Source: Candidatus Methanarcanum hacksteinii (GTDB lineage: Archaea > Thermoplasmatota > Thermoplasmata > Methanomassiliicoccales > Methanomethylophilaceae). Taken from it: 64,000 bases of DNA. The position numbers were made by a program, and so were the translations under genes. Shown piece by piece: positions 8,470 through 16,863 of this stretch. The notes under the pieces are model-generated. The model did no database searches. It was not told the DNA's origin and was given only the letters and a program-made list of their open reading frames with translations. Where the stretch lies: contig LVVQ01000001.1 of NCBI GenBank assembly GCA_006954405.1, positions 997,599-1,061,598 of the forward strand, written 5' to 3'. Within the stretch, counting starts at the first letter, position 1. Each line of letters begins with the position of its first letter.

Positions 8470-9558
8470 ATGGGAAGTACACAAATGGATGATACGATGT
8501 TGAAGAGAATAAGGATAACAGGATATCGTTCAATACGTGATGCATCCATCGACCTGGATAACATCAACATACTGATTGGCCCCAATGGTGGAGGGAAGTC
8601 TAATTTTCTATCCGCGCTTGAATTGATTCAAAAGATTGTATCTCAGGAACTTCAGACTACGATCTCGAGATATGGTGTAATATCATTGCTTTACAATGGG
8701 CCGAAAGAAACAAAAAATATCTCGATCGAAACTTCATTTGAGAACGATATCTGTGGATTCTCTTTGGAGTTGACAGAAGATGAACGTATGATATTCTCAA
8801 ACGAATATCTCTGTCAAACATCTGAAGACACGAGATCTTCCATTGGTAAAGGATATTTCGAATCCAAATTGATAGAACGTACCCCGGATAAGGTTACTGA
8901 TCACATCATTTCAGCAAAGACGTGGCGTGTTTATCACTTCGATAATACGTCAAGAACATCATTGATGAGAAAATCATGTAGCGTACATGATAATTTGTAT
9001 CTTATGCCTGATGCGAGAAACATCGCACCATTCCTACTTCGCTTAAAAGAGGAATATCTGATAGATTACAATAACATCGTATCTTCGATTCGTATCGTCG
9101 CACCATTCTTTGATGACTTTATCCTCATACCGAACACCGACACAGAAGAGGTTATGCTGAAGTGGAAAAGGATCGACCATAATGATATCATGTGGCCCAA
9201 TCAGTTGTCTGATGGCACCCTCAGATTCGTCTGTTTAACTACATTGTTACTTCAACCGAAAAGGCTCAGACCGACGATGATCATCTTGGACGAACCGGAA
9301 TTGGGATTATCACCACAAGCGATAATCTGTCTTGCTGAAATGATTAAATCTGTTGGAAAGACCGATCAACTGATCATCTCGACGCAATCAACGGATCTCA
9401 TTGATGAATTCACAGCTAAAGATGTTATAGTAGTGAAAGATGATGGTTCGGGAACAACATTCTCTCGTTTGGACCTTGAAAGATTGAGTCATTGGCTTGA
9501 CGATGGTTACACATTCAGTATGCTTTGGAGAAAGAACCTGTTGACCAGCGATTATTGA
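8470..9558 (+). CDS. AAA ATPase, SMC/RecF-like (AAA_21 type)
   Basis: A 362-residue ABC-fold ATPase acting alone. An N-terminal strand MLKRIRITGYRSI leads into Walker A GPNGGGKSN (about residues 38-46). After a long insertion of about 180 residues come the ABC-like signature LSDGTLRF (near 249), Walker B MIILDEPELGLSP and a switch HQ-like TQST. Proteins of this class occur in anti-phage systems (for example OLD-like, Septu and retron ATPases) and often pair with a nuclease, but no TOPRIM or HNH is fused here. The next gene, on the other strand, is a nuclease-helicase. Three in-frame ATGs (8470, 8485, 8497) are possible; the last begins the conserved fold. Confidence 0.75.
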   Translation: MGSTQMDDTMLKRIRITGYRSIRDASIDLDNINILIGPNGGGKSNFLSALELIQKIVSQELQTTISRYGVISLLYNGPKETKNISIETSFENDICGFSLELTEDERMIFSNEYLCQTSEDTRSSIGKGYFESKLIERTPDKVTDHIISAKTWRVYHFDNTSRTSLMRKSCSVHDNLYLMPDARNIAPFLLRLKEEYLIDYNNIVSSIRIVAPFFDDFILIPNTDTEEVMLKWKRIDHNDIMWPNQLSDGTLRFVCLTTLLLQPKRLRPTMIILDEPELGLSPQAIICLAEMIKSVGKTDQLIISTQSTDLIDEFTAKDVIVVKDDGSGTTFSRLDLERLSHWLDDGYTFSMLWRKNLLTSDY

Positions 9559-9703
9559 TGCCTGGGCCTCATTTACGCCGAAGATCCTTCTAAGTGATGT
9601 AGGCAGTATGTCCATACTTCAAAGCATGGATAGAGAGCATCATCTGTTTCTGCAAAGAATGAATTCGAATCAACACGAACTTCATCACATAGCGATTATG
9701 AAA

Positions 9704-11590
9704 TCAGTCAAATCTAGTTTTGCACATCTTGCGAATGTGATCGGACAGATCCCTATCGATGCAGTACACAAAACAACCTTTCATTCCGCGAGACATCAGA
9801 ACCCTGTATGTGTTCTTGATTATCTTATCCGCCAAAGCCTTCTGCTCCTCAGGCGTACGCCCTTTCTTCAATCCCTTCAGTGATGAATCTGTTTTAGCAC
9901 GTTCACTTGCATCAGTGATTATCATGTGGGTGGAAGGATCGTATCTGAGATCCGGACCAATGATCACACCGACATAATCGAATTCAAGGCCTTGGCATGT
10001 GTGTATGCATCCCGCCTCGCGTATCGATTCGGGATCTATGGCCCATGTGGTCGTATTTCCCAAATTCCAACTCATCTCGAATCCATATTCTGGAATCGTT
10101 ATGTCGTGTACATCCGTATCATTCTTCGAAGAACTGATCCAATTCCAACAATAACCCGCGACCATCCTCGATTTGTTATTGATCGAATTGAGAGACTCTA
10201 TATCTGCCCTCATTTCGTTGGGATCATCATACACGCGGAAATCGTACTCGAAAGAAGAATCGGGTTCGAACGATGCCGTTTCCCTTATCTGAAGGAGGTT
10301 GTCCACCCACTCCAGGTATCCATCGGAACCAGAACATCTGAATTGAGAATCCAATTCCATGACCGAAACGGTAGAATTGAATCTTCTAGCATACTTCCTT
10401 ATCTCGCTCTCTGTCCCGATATCTTTGATCGTTACTCTCTGATCCTCGTCGATGAAGAACACGGACAATCTGGAAGAGCGGATGAGTTCCATCACTTGAT
10501 TCTCACCCAATGATGCGTAAAGTCCACTCTTCTCATTCAACCTATGCGCCTCATCCACAAGTAGGACGTCGAATGTGTTCTCAGGTGCATCGATGAAACT
10601 TCCGGATCCTTTGAATAGTGCATCGATACGACTTCTCTTCATAGAACCTTTCAATTTACAGTTGTAGATGCTACGCGGCGCAGAATTCTTGGATACGTAT
10701 GCTGCCGATGAGCCTTCTGCGATGATCTCGGCTAGAAGGTTGATGGCGAGTACCGTCTTACCAGTTCCTGGACCGCCTCTTATGATTATCGTCTTTTTCC
10801 TGTCACTCTTTGATAATTGTCTCATCGAATGAAGGATCTCTTCGTACACCACCTTCTGTGTATCGATCATTACGAACTCCCGATTCCCTAGCATCATCGA
10901 GGAGAGTACATCCTGGAGTGATTTGGAAGGTCTGAGCTTCCCGCGATCTATCATGAAGATCGTTTCGCCCTTGTCGCCTTTCTTCAGTATGTTCTCCAGG
11001 AACTGCTTTAATTTCTTACCATCCTTCTTGGAGAACACTGGGGCCCTTTGGATGTAATATTCATACATGGAATCGAGAAGTGGCTCTGGAGTGCGCTCGA
11101 TGTAATTATGTAGACAAGCGCATGGTTGCAATTTGACATCCAAGTCCTGTACATCCGCGTTAAAATCACCGATCGCTGTGGCATAGGACCATGCTTGATA
11201 GGACGGATGAGTCGTCTCGTGCTCACCACCATTAATGTATGTTCTTACTACACCATCCTTCCCTGGAACGGAATCCGCATGCTCCCATTGTTTCAATTCG
11301 ACGATGACTGCAGAATTGTGACCCTCAGCGTTATATCCCGACATGATGAAATCCACACGTTTCGATGTGTACGGGATGTTATATTCAATCGCGATACCTG
11401 CATCATTAGGAACTATCGAATTCTCCAATACCATCCCCATGTACGTCAATGAATTCGACCATGAACGGACCTCCGATTGCGGCGCATGTCTGCCGAACCG
11501 TTCTTCCATTGCGGAACCGATCTTCTCTTCCAAAATACCGTTGCACAGATCGTCGATGAATCCGTCCTTGGTTCCGCTATAGATTATCAT
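9704..11590 (-). CDS. DUF2075 helicase-like ATPase with N-terminal nuclease-like domain
   Basis: The 628-residue product has two parts. Residues ~1-200 contain RVDFIMSG...AVIVELKQWE, the D-x(n)-ExK pattern of PD-(D/E)XK nucleases. Residues ~260-628 are a DUF2075/superfamily-1-like P-loop ATPase: Walker A RGGPGTGKT, Walker B VLLVDEAHRL, a DEDQ motif, a QFR motif and a terminal TCQGLEFDYVGV plus YRVLMSRGMKG. Such proteins are common in defence islands and mobile DNA. The ATG at 11590 was preferred to 11665 because the family normally begins with a short IIYSGTKDGF-type strand. The region 9559-9703 between it and the converging ATPase is empty. Confidence 0.8.
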   Translation of the reverse strand: MIIYSGTKDGFIDDLCNGILEEKIGSAMEERFGRHAPQSEVRSWSNSLTYMGMVLENSIVPNDAGIAIEYNIPYTSKRVDFIMSGYNAEGHNSAVIVELKQWEHADSVPGKDGVVRTYINGGEHETTHPSYQAWSYATAIGDFNADVQDLDVKLQPCACLHNYIERTPEPLLDSMYEYYIQRAPVFSKKDGKKLKQFLENILKKGDKGETIFMIDRGKLRPSKSLQDVLSSMMLGNREFVMIDTQKVVYEEILHSMRQLSKSDRKKTIIIRGGPGTGKTVLAINLLAEIIAEGSSAAYVSKNSAPRSIYNCKLKGSMKRSRIDALFKGSGSFIDAPENTFDVLLVDEAHRLNEKSGLYASLGENQVMELIRSSRLSVFFIDEDQRVTIKDIGTESEIRKYARRFNSTVSVMELDSQFRCSGSDGYLEWVDNLLQIRETASFEPDSSFEYDFRVYDDPNEMRADIESLNSINNKSRMVAGYCWNWISSSKNDTDVHDITIPEYGFEMSWNLGNTTTWAIDPESIREAGCIHTCQGLEFDYVGVIIGPDLRYDPSTHMIITDASERAKTDSSLKGLKKGRTPEEQKALADKIIKNTYRVLMSRGMKGCFVYCIDRDLSDHIRKMCKTRFD

Positions 11591-11697
11591 ATATGTTGAA
11601 GACCAACATCTCTTGAAATATACCTTTCTGTTGAATGGCGGATCGATGACAAAGCGACCATGCATACAGATATGCTTTTACGATAATCGATTGGAGA

Positions 11698-12597
11698 TCA
11701 TAGATAGATGAGCATCTCGCCATTCGCCGTAAGCTGAACAGCATAGTCCTTCTTCTCAGTGAATGGGATGAAGTTAGCAAGGGTCGGAAGCATTATCGTT
11801 CCGTTGTTACAGGTAGCAGACCCCATGATATCAGCCTTGAATGTCATAAATCTGCAATCCCTGGAAAGGAAGACTCTGTAACGCGCACTATTGAATGAAG
11901 GAGATTGGAATTCGGTGGCCGATATACGGGTTATAATCGGCGACTGATCTATTTTCACCTCAACGGCATCTTCTTTCTTAAACGATTCAATCTCTCCCAT
12001 GAGCTGTTTCTTCTCGGAATCAAGGGAATCCCTCTCCTCTTCCAAGGATTTGATCTGCTCTTCCTTCTCCTTCAGTTTGGATTCCTTCTCTTTTAGAATC
12101 CTATTCAATCTTGCGATCTCATCTTCCTTTTCCTTGATCACATCACTGTTATCATTCTTCTCGATCGCTTTCTTAAGATCCTTGATCTCATCTGTGGCAT
12201 CAGCATACCTTTTACTGAAATCGGTCGCTTTTCTTTCTGCTTCTTCCTTCCTTTCCTTCTCGGTATCCAACGCTTTCGTGACCTTCGCTAGTTCGGATTT
12301 GTTCCCTTTGTTCGTTTCAGAAAGATCTTTGTACTTTTTTTCCAGTTTTTCGTACTTCATCTCTTGTTTCTTCATCTTCTCGTTATGTTCAGATAAAGGG
12401 ATCATTTCCTCATCGGAACCTGTGGTCTCGAACTGCTCTTTCTTGGCAGGTACTTTCTTGGGCATAGGTGCGCCTTTAGGGATCGCTGTCTTCTTCTTGA
12501 CCTTGACCTCTCCCTCATCGTTCTTCGACATCATTTCAGCGAACTCATCAGAGGAGAACGATTTGACCATATCCTGTAAAGAAGTGCCTCTCATCAT
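11698..12597 (-). CDS. Coiled-coil protein with C-terminal FTEKK module
   Basis: A 299-residue protein of unknown function. An N-terminal ~70-residue segment contains a Lys/Pro-rich linker. A very long Glu/Lys coiled coil runs from about residue 70 to 205. A compact C-terminal domain of about 75 residues ends in FIPFTEKKDYAVQLTANGEM and LIYL. That domain closely resembles the C terminus of the protein at 13261-14256 (LSPFTEKKELTAEYSEKYEG, LVYL; shared G-S-A-x-C). The gene is transcribed divergently from the NYN RNase, with an AT-rich TATA (ATTTATTTAT near 12630) about 30 nt before the ATG pair. Shared module and position suggest a joint role with the NYN operon. Confidence 0.7.
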   Translation of the reverse strand: MMRGTSLQDMVKSFSSDEFAEMMSKNDEGEVKVKKKTAIPKGAPMPKKVPAKKEQFETTGSDEEMIPLSEHNEKMKKQEMKYEKLEKKYKDLSETNKGNKSELAKVTKALDTEKERKEEAERKATDFSKRYADATDEIKDLKKAIEKNDNSDVIKEKEDEIARLNRILKEKESKLKEKEEQIKSLEEERDSLDSEKKQLMGEIESFKKEDAVEVKIDQSPIITRISATEFQSPSFNSARYRVFLSRDCRFMTFKADIMGSATCNNGTIMLPTLANFIPFTEKKDYAVQLTANGEMLIYL

Positions 12598-12703
12598 GAT
12601 AACACGATAGAATCCAAGTGCATGGATAAATAAATGTCATCAAAAATCGATTCTATCGACAATCAGATAAATAACCGAACAAGTCATAGTCTACGGCGAT
12701 AAC

Positions 12704-13264
12704 ATGACATTGTTCACCGAAAACAGTTACAGCAGAGTGATGGTCTTCATCGATTACCGTAACATCTATGAGAGCGTGAAATTCCTCGGTGACGATGTCA
12801 GATTGGACCTGTATAGATTGACGCAGATCCTTGTCGGTTCAAGGGATCTTGTCGGTGCCTATGTGTTCGATGCGAGGAAACGCATTCCGGACAAGGGCGA
12901 TACCACCTTAGCTACACACGATAGACTGAGGGATCAAGGATTCCGCGTCATCGCTCGCGAATCGATAGTTTTCCGCACTGAGGGACAAATAGAGCAGAAA
13001 GAGGTGGATGTCTCCTTGGCTTGCGAGATGCTCGAACATGCGTTATTGAATCACTATGATGTTGCCATAGTCGTAAGCGGCGACAGAGATTTCGTTCCTG
13101 CCATCCAAAGGGTACAAGCAGCAGGCAAGAGGGTCGAAGTGGCTGCGATCGAGAGCGTTTATAACGATGAATGCAAGAGAGCAGCGGATGTATACTATCT
13201 GATCGATAAGATGCCGATCATGTCGATGTCCTCTCCGAATGATGACATGGGGGTGGACTATTGA
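12704..13264 (+). CDS. NYN-domain (LabA/DUF88-like) RNase
   Basis: A 186-residue PIN-like NYN protein. The acidic active-site residues are in place: VFIDYRNIY near residue 17, KEVDVSLACEM near 107 and VSGDRDFVPAI near 130. Family members are metal-dependent ribonucleases, and some act in defence or RNA turnover. It is the first gene of a two-gene operon with the coiled-coil protein at 13261, whose TTG start overlaps this stop. A TATA-like GATAAATAA about 34 nt upstream drives it divergently from the gene at 11698-12597. The short tail after residue 165 is Met/Ser-rich and unstructured. Confidence 0.88.
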   Translation: MTLFTENSYSRVMVFIDYRNIYESVKFLGDDVRLDLYRLTQILVGSRDLVGAYVFDARKRIPDKGDTTLATHDRLRDQGFRVIARESIVFRTEGQIEQKEVDVSLACEMLEHALLNHYDVAIVVSGDRDFVPAIQRVQAAGKRVEVAAIESVYNDECKRAADVYYLIDKMPIMSMSSPNDDMGVDY

Positions 13265-14256
13265 CTGATGAGAAGATGGACATGAACGATTTCCGCAGAG
13301 AGATGATCGATAGAGGACTTGATGACGAGGAAGCTCTCGAATCATTGGAGAATGATAGGAAGAAGATCCATATGCTGACCTTCGGCCTTGATAACAAGAA
13401 GACCAACGTGATATCGCATGTCAATGGGAAGGTGACCTTCGTCGATTCAAGATTCCCTGGGAAAGTCGAAGTAGGGGATGTTTGGATCTGTTCCGTCTCA
13501 CCAGGGAACAACATCACCGTGAATTATGCTATGCCCATCTACAAGGTCACGGCATCCTTCCTGATCAGCCTTGACTCCAATCTAAGAGAGAAGATGATTG
13601 ATTCGCTTTGGGATCGTAACAAAGGGATGTTCGAAAGCGATTTCGCTCAAAGATACAAGAATGAGATCCATGACCTCGCCATAGAGGAAGCAAGAGCTGA
13701 ACTCGATGGGATCATAAATGAGTTGAAAGGTAGGATTTCCATATTAGAGGAAGAGTTGGAGCGGGAACGCATATTGAACAAATCGTTGTCCGTATCACAT
13801 GATTCCACGCAGAATATGATCGAGTTGGGTTCGGAGATCAATAACAACGTATGCATAGAACTCGGTTCGGCACCATTATGTGCGGATGCTGAAGCACCGG
13901 CCATCAGAATGCTCACAATTCCGAAGATACCGAACACATACAGGGCAGGTTCACCCGGAATGCCTGAGATAAGGGTCGTAGGTGCGAAAGAATCCGTTCC
14001 TCATATGGTCTTCAATGTTGAAAGAATAGGTGAAGAGACCCTGTTCAGTGAATCATTCACCGACCACAAATATTTCGTACACATATCTCCGGATGCAAAG
14101 ATATTGACGATCAGACCGAACGAATTCGGTTCGGCACTATGCATCAATAGAAGGATCAGACTCAAAGGTTTGAACAATCTGTCCCCATTCACTGAGAAGA
14201 AGGAACTAACTGCCGAATACAGCGAGAAGTATGAGGGATTGTTGGTCTATCTCTGA
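13261..14256 (+). CDS. Coiled-coil protein with C-terminal FTEKK module, partner of the NYN RNase
   Basis: A 331-residue protein of unknown function. Residues ~45-90 form a beta-rich segment (HVNGKVTFVDSRF, VGDVWICSV) that looks like a small OB/S1-type barrel. A coiled coil occupies about 135-180 and a C-terminal module about 235-331, the latter homologous to the end of the protein at 11698-12597. The start is a TTG at 13261 whose TTGA overlaps the upstream stop; GGGTGG at 13251-13256 is correctly spaced and decides for TTG over the ATGs at 13276 and 13282. Translational coupling to the RNase suggests the two proteins form a complex, possibly with the OB-like part binding nucleic acid (inference). 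Confidence 0.7.
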   Translation: MTDEKMDMNDFRREMIDRGLDDEEALESLENDRKKIHMLTFGLDNKKTNVISHVNGKVTFVDSRFPGKVEVGDVWICSVSPGNNITVNYAMPIYKVTASFLISLDSNLREKMIDSLWDRNKGMFESDFAQRYKNEIHDLAIEEARAELDGIINELKGRISILEEELERERILNKSLSVSHDSTQNMIELGSEINNNVCIELGSAPLCADAEAPAIRMLTIPKIPNTYRAGSPGMPEIRVVGAKESVPHMVFNVERIGEETLFSESFTDHKYFVHISPDAKILTIRPNEFGSALCINRRIRLKGLNNLSPFTEKKELTAEYSEKYEGLLVYL

Positions 14257-14294
14257 TATGATGCCTCTCGATCGGGGAGGATCGTTTTATCATA

Positions 14295-15044
14295 TCAACT
14301 GAGCTTGATCTCTGCCAATGCAAGGAACTTCTTGTCAGATTGGATGCTCTGAGTCAAAAACTGACCATCCTTGAACAATGCATATGTCGTGACCGGAGCA
14401 GGTACATTCTGCGCAGCATCTTTGTCGGTGATATGGATCACTTTGAACGGGATGTTATGTTCCTTCGCAATCTCCTGTACCTTAGGCACCCAATAGCAAG
14501 TGAAAGGACACTGATCCGTATAATAGAGAACGAAACCCCTCTCATTTACATGAGGGTGTTTGGCGCAATCCTTGAACTTTGGAGGCGTAACGCCTTCCTT
14601 GATTGGCAGATACATGAGATTGATACCACAATCAGATACATCCGCGACCTGAAATCCCTTGTACGTCAGGAACTTGGGATCGGCTAAGAACTCCCTCTTC
14701 CTTCCTTCGGCACATAGGATACAGATACCTTTTTTATCTTGTGCTTTAGCATCCTCGATACACTTGAAAAGCAACATCGATGAATGGCCGTGTCCCTTCA
14801 GAGAACCTGCGACCCACAGACAATCGATATAGATCCAGCCATCCGCATCGATAGGTATCCACGCATTCTCTGCCGGAATATATTCGATGAAACATTTACC
14901 GCGTTCCTCACTGCGATAGAAGACCAATCCTTCATCGAAACGTTGCTTCAACCACTCTTTTTTCGCAAGGCTCTGCTTGCCGGACATAGCACAGCAGATA
15001 TGCTCCTTATCGATGTTATCCTTCGTGATATTGATGTATCCCAT
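14295..15044 (-). CDS. GNAT acetyltransferase with YoaP-type C-terminal domain
   Basis: A 249-residue two-domain protein. The N-terminal GNAT fold (about 1-150) has the acetyl-CoA loop region SLKGHGHSSML. The C-terminal part (about 155-249) is a YoaP-like thioredoxin-fold domain with YYTDQCPFTCYWVPKV, containing a Cys pair. Family knowledge gives an N-acetyltransferase of unknown substrate. I chose the ATG at 15044 because AAGGAGG at 15054-15060 precedes it; the ORF start at 15098 has no such site. A TATA-like GTTATATC lies near 15083-15095. The neighbours give no pathway clue. Confidence 0.8.
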   Translation of the reverse strand: MGYINITKDNIDKEHICCAMSGKQSLAKKEWLKQRFDEGLVFYRSEERGKCFIEYIPAENAWIPIDADGWIYIDCLWVAGSLKGHGHSSMLLFKCIEDAKAQDKKGICILCAEGRKREFLADPKFLTYKGFQVADVSDCGINLMYLPIKEGVTPPKFKDCAKHPHVNERGFVLYYTDQCPFTCYWVPKVQEIAKEHNIPFKVIHITDKDAAQNVPAPVTTYALFKDGQFLTQSIQSDKKFLALAEIKLS

Positions 15045-15152
15045 GAATTGTGGCCTCCTTGATGAAAAAATGACATCGAGATTGATATAACATTCCATTC
15101 AGCACCACACTTGTGCGAAGTCATTTATATCGAATGATGTCAATCCACCAAC

Positions 15153-15779
15153 ATGGATCCGAGCGCGATAATAACCCTATCGATATCCTTGTTCTTGGTA
15201 TTGGATCCATTCGCTAGCGTTCCAATGTTCATCAACATCACGAACGGCCTTGATAACCGTACGATCAAGATCTATGCTGACAAAGCGATAGTCGTCGCTG
15301 CCATCCTGCTGTTCATGTTCATCCTCATCGGCGACAAACTGATGGATATATTCGGCGTCACCATGGATAGTTTCCGTGTCGCCGGAGGTATCATATTCCT
15401 CATGATGGCCGTGGAATTGGTATTCGGCCTCAAACTATCGAAGATAGATGATCAAAAAGGAGCTAAATGGGCCATCATAGCATCACCTATCCTCACCGGA
15501 CCTGGTGTGATCACGACTGCCATCCTCATCTCATCCAAATACGGTATCGCTACCGTGATGGTCGCAAGTACTATCGCACTCGTGACTACATGGGTGATCC
15601 TTAGGGAATCCGACCTGATAATGAGGCTCGTCGGCGAACAGGCCCTCAGCATCCTGACCAAGATAATCGGTCTGTTCATCGCTGCGATGGGTGTCGAGAG
15701 CATATTCTCGGGAAGTCTTGGTTGGTTCGATTCGCACATGGCAGCTGAGGCCATCATGCAGATGTTGATGTTGGTATGA
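15153..15779 (+). CDS. MarC-family integral membrane protein
   Basis: A 208-residue UPF0056/MarC protein with six predicted membrane segments. Recognised from LFLVLDPFASVPMFI near the N terminus, FRVAGGIIFLMMA in the middle and SPILTGPGVITTAIL in the second half, all conserved in the family. The biochemical function is unknown; a link to antibiotic resistance was proposed for the E. coli homologue and later withdrawn. It converges on the pyrophosphatase gene and shares the terminator at 15790-15814. Confidence 0.88.
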   Translation: MDPSAIITLSISLFLVLDPFASVPMFINITNGLDNRTIKIYADKAIVVAAILLFMFILIGDKLMDIFGVTMDSFRVAGGIIFLMMAVELVFGLKLSKIDDQKGAKWAIIASPILTGPGVITTAILISSKYGIATVMVASTIALVTTWVILRESDLIMRLVGEQALSILTKIIGLFIAAMGVESIFSGSLGWFDSHMAAEAIMQMLMLV

Positions 15780-15789
15780 TAAGAGAGAT

Positions 15790-15814
15790 CGTGCCTGATT
15801 TAACATCAGGCACG
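15790..15814. terminator. Hairpin between convergent marC-like and ppa genes
   Basis: A perfect 10-bp stem CGTGCCTGAT / ATCAGGCACG with loop TTAAC in the 43-nt gap between two convergent stops. It probably serves both strands. Confidence 0.7.
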
Positions 15815-15822
15815 AATCCCTA

Positions 15823-16353
15823 TCAACAGAAAGAATCCTTGTATCTTCCGATAGTATACTTGATGATATCCTGCACCTTATCAGAACCGATGATCTCGTC
15901 GACGGCTGTTGTCTTCCCCTCGAGTGTCTTGTATACTTCGAAGAAGTGCTTCATCTCATCGAACATGTGACTCGGAAGTTCGCTGATATCGGTGTATGAG
16001 TTGTACATCGGATCGTCGAATGGAATGGCGATGATCTTCTCATCGTTCGCTCCGTTATCGATCATCTTTATCGCTCCGATGGGATAACATCTCACCAACG
16101 TCATAGGGAGTATAGGTTCGGAACAGAGGACCAACGCATCCAATGGATCCCCGTCATCAGCATATGTCCTCGGGATGAAACCGTAACTCGCAGGATAGTG
16201 CGTTGAAGTGTAAAGGATCCTGTCCAACTTCAGAAGTCCGGTCTCTTTATCCAATTCGTATTTGTTCTTACTGCCTTTGGAGATCTCCACAACGACCATG
16301 AAATCGTCGGGCGATATCCTCTTCGGGTTGATATCATGCCATATGTTCCCCAT
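15823..16353 (-). CDS. ppa: Inorganic pyrophosphatase (family I)
   Basis: Soluble Mg-dependent family I pyrophosphatase that hydrolyses PPi released by biosynthesis. The 176-residue length is typical of archaeal enzymes. Visible active-site elements: EISKGSKNKYE, the YPASYGFIPRTY strand, the signature DDGDPLDALVL with its metal-binding aspartates, and the C-terminal GRYKDS. Transcribed alone, divergently from the membrane-protein/amidohydrolase operon. Confidence 0.95.
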   Translation of the reverse strand: MGNIWHDINPKRISPDDFMVVVEISKGSKNKYELDKETGLLKLDRILYTSTHYPASYGFIPRTYADDGDPLDALVLCSEPILPMTLVRCYPIGAIKMIDNGANDEKIIAIPFDDPMYNSYTDISELPSHMFDEMKHFFEVYKTLEGKTTAVDEIIGSDKVQDIIKYTIGRYKDSFC

Positions 16354-16420
16354 AGGATCGCCTGTTATGCATCAACGATATTGACCTCATGTATAATCAT
16401 TATCTCTCTACGTGTGGAAG

Positions 16421-16468
16421 GGATGTGCATATTGTGAACATCATGGTTAAAAGACATTATGCACATCC
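16421..16468. repeat. Inverted repeat with 26-nt spacer upstream of the 16495 gene
   Basis: GGATGTGCATA (16421-16431) and TATGCACATCC (16458-16468) are perfect inverted copies. A further GTGTGG / CCACAC continues the symmetry, interrupted by a few extra bases on the left arm. A TATA-like GTTAAAAG lies in the spacer. This looks like a two-site operator flanking the promoter of the membrane-protein/amidohydrolase operon. It argues against the ATG at 16459, which falls within the right arm. Confidence 0.5.
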
Positions 16469-16494
16469 ACACCTCAGATACTGAGGCGGTCCGC

Positions 16495-16851
16495 ATGAAC
16501 CATAAGGCCACGATCATAATATTGGATCTGATCGCGATATCGATATCGGCGATTCCGCTCCCGAAAGGATTCGAACAGAATCCGATCTATGTAGCATTGT
16601 TCGCATTCATCGTGTTATTGGCATTGTTCAGCACATTGGTCATCACGGACAAGATGCCTTTCTCGAAAGAGAGATATGAAGGGAACGGGAAGATGCACTA
16701 TTCCGTGTACTATATGGTGTGCAGTCTGATCTCATCAGTAGCATTGGTATCACTGACGATCGCCGACAGATTGAGTGATCTCTACCCGTTCATGATACTT
16801 CTGATAATATTCATGTTCATAGGCGATTACTTCGTCAAGGTCAGAGGGTAG
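16495..16851 (+). CDS. Small membrane protein, unknown function
   Basis: A 118-residue hydrophobic protein with four likely membrane segments (about residues 6-22, 30-48, 70-88 and 96-113) and a short polar loop containing KMPFSKERYEG. I do not recognise a family. The ATG at 16495 is preceded by GAGGCGGT; the earlier ATG at 16459 is inside an inverted repeat. Its stop is TAG, one of only two I saw in intact genes. The TAG is in frame with, and five codons before, the ATG of the amidohydrolase, so readthrough would fuse the two. Simple termination followed by re-initiation at GGAGGG is the default view. Confidence 0.6.
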   Translation: MNHKATIIILDLIAISISAIPLPKGFEQNPIYVALFAFIVLLALFSTLVITDKMPFSKERYEGNGKMHYSVYYMVCSLISSVALVSLTIADRLSDLYPFMILLIIFMFIGDYFVKVRG

Positions 16852-16863
16852 GAGGGACATTGG

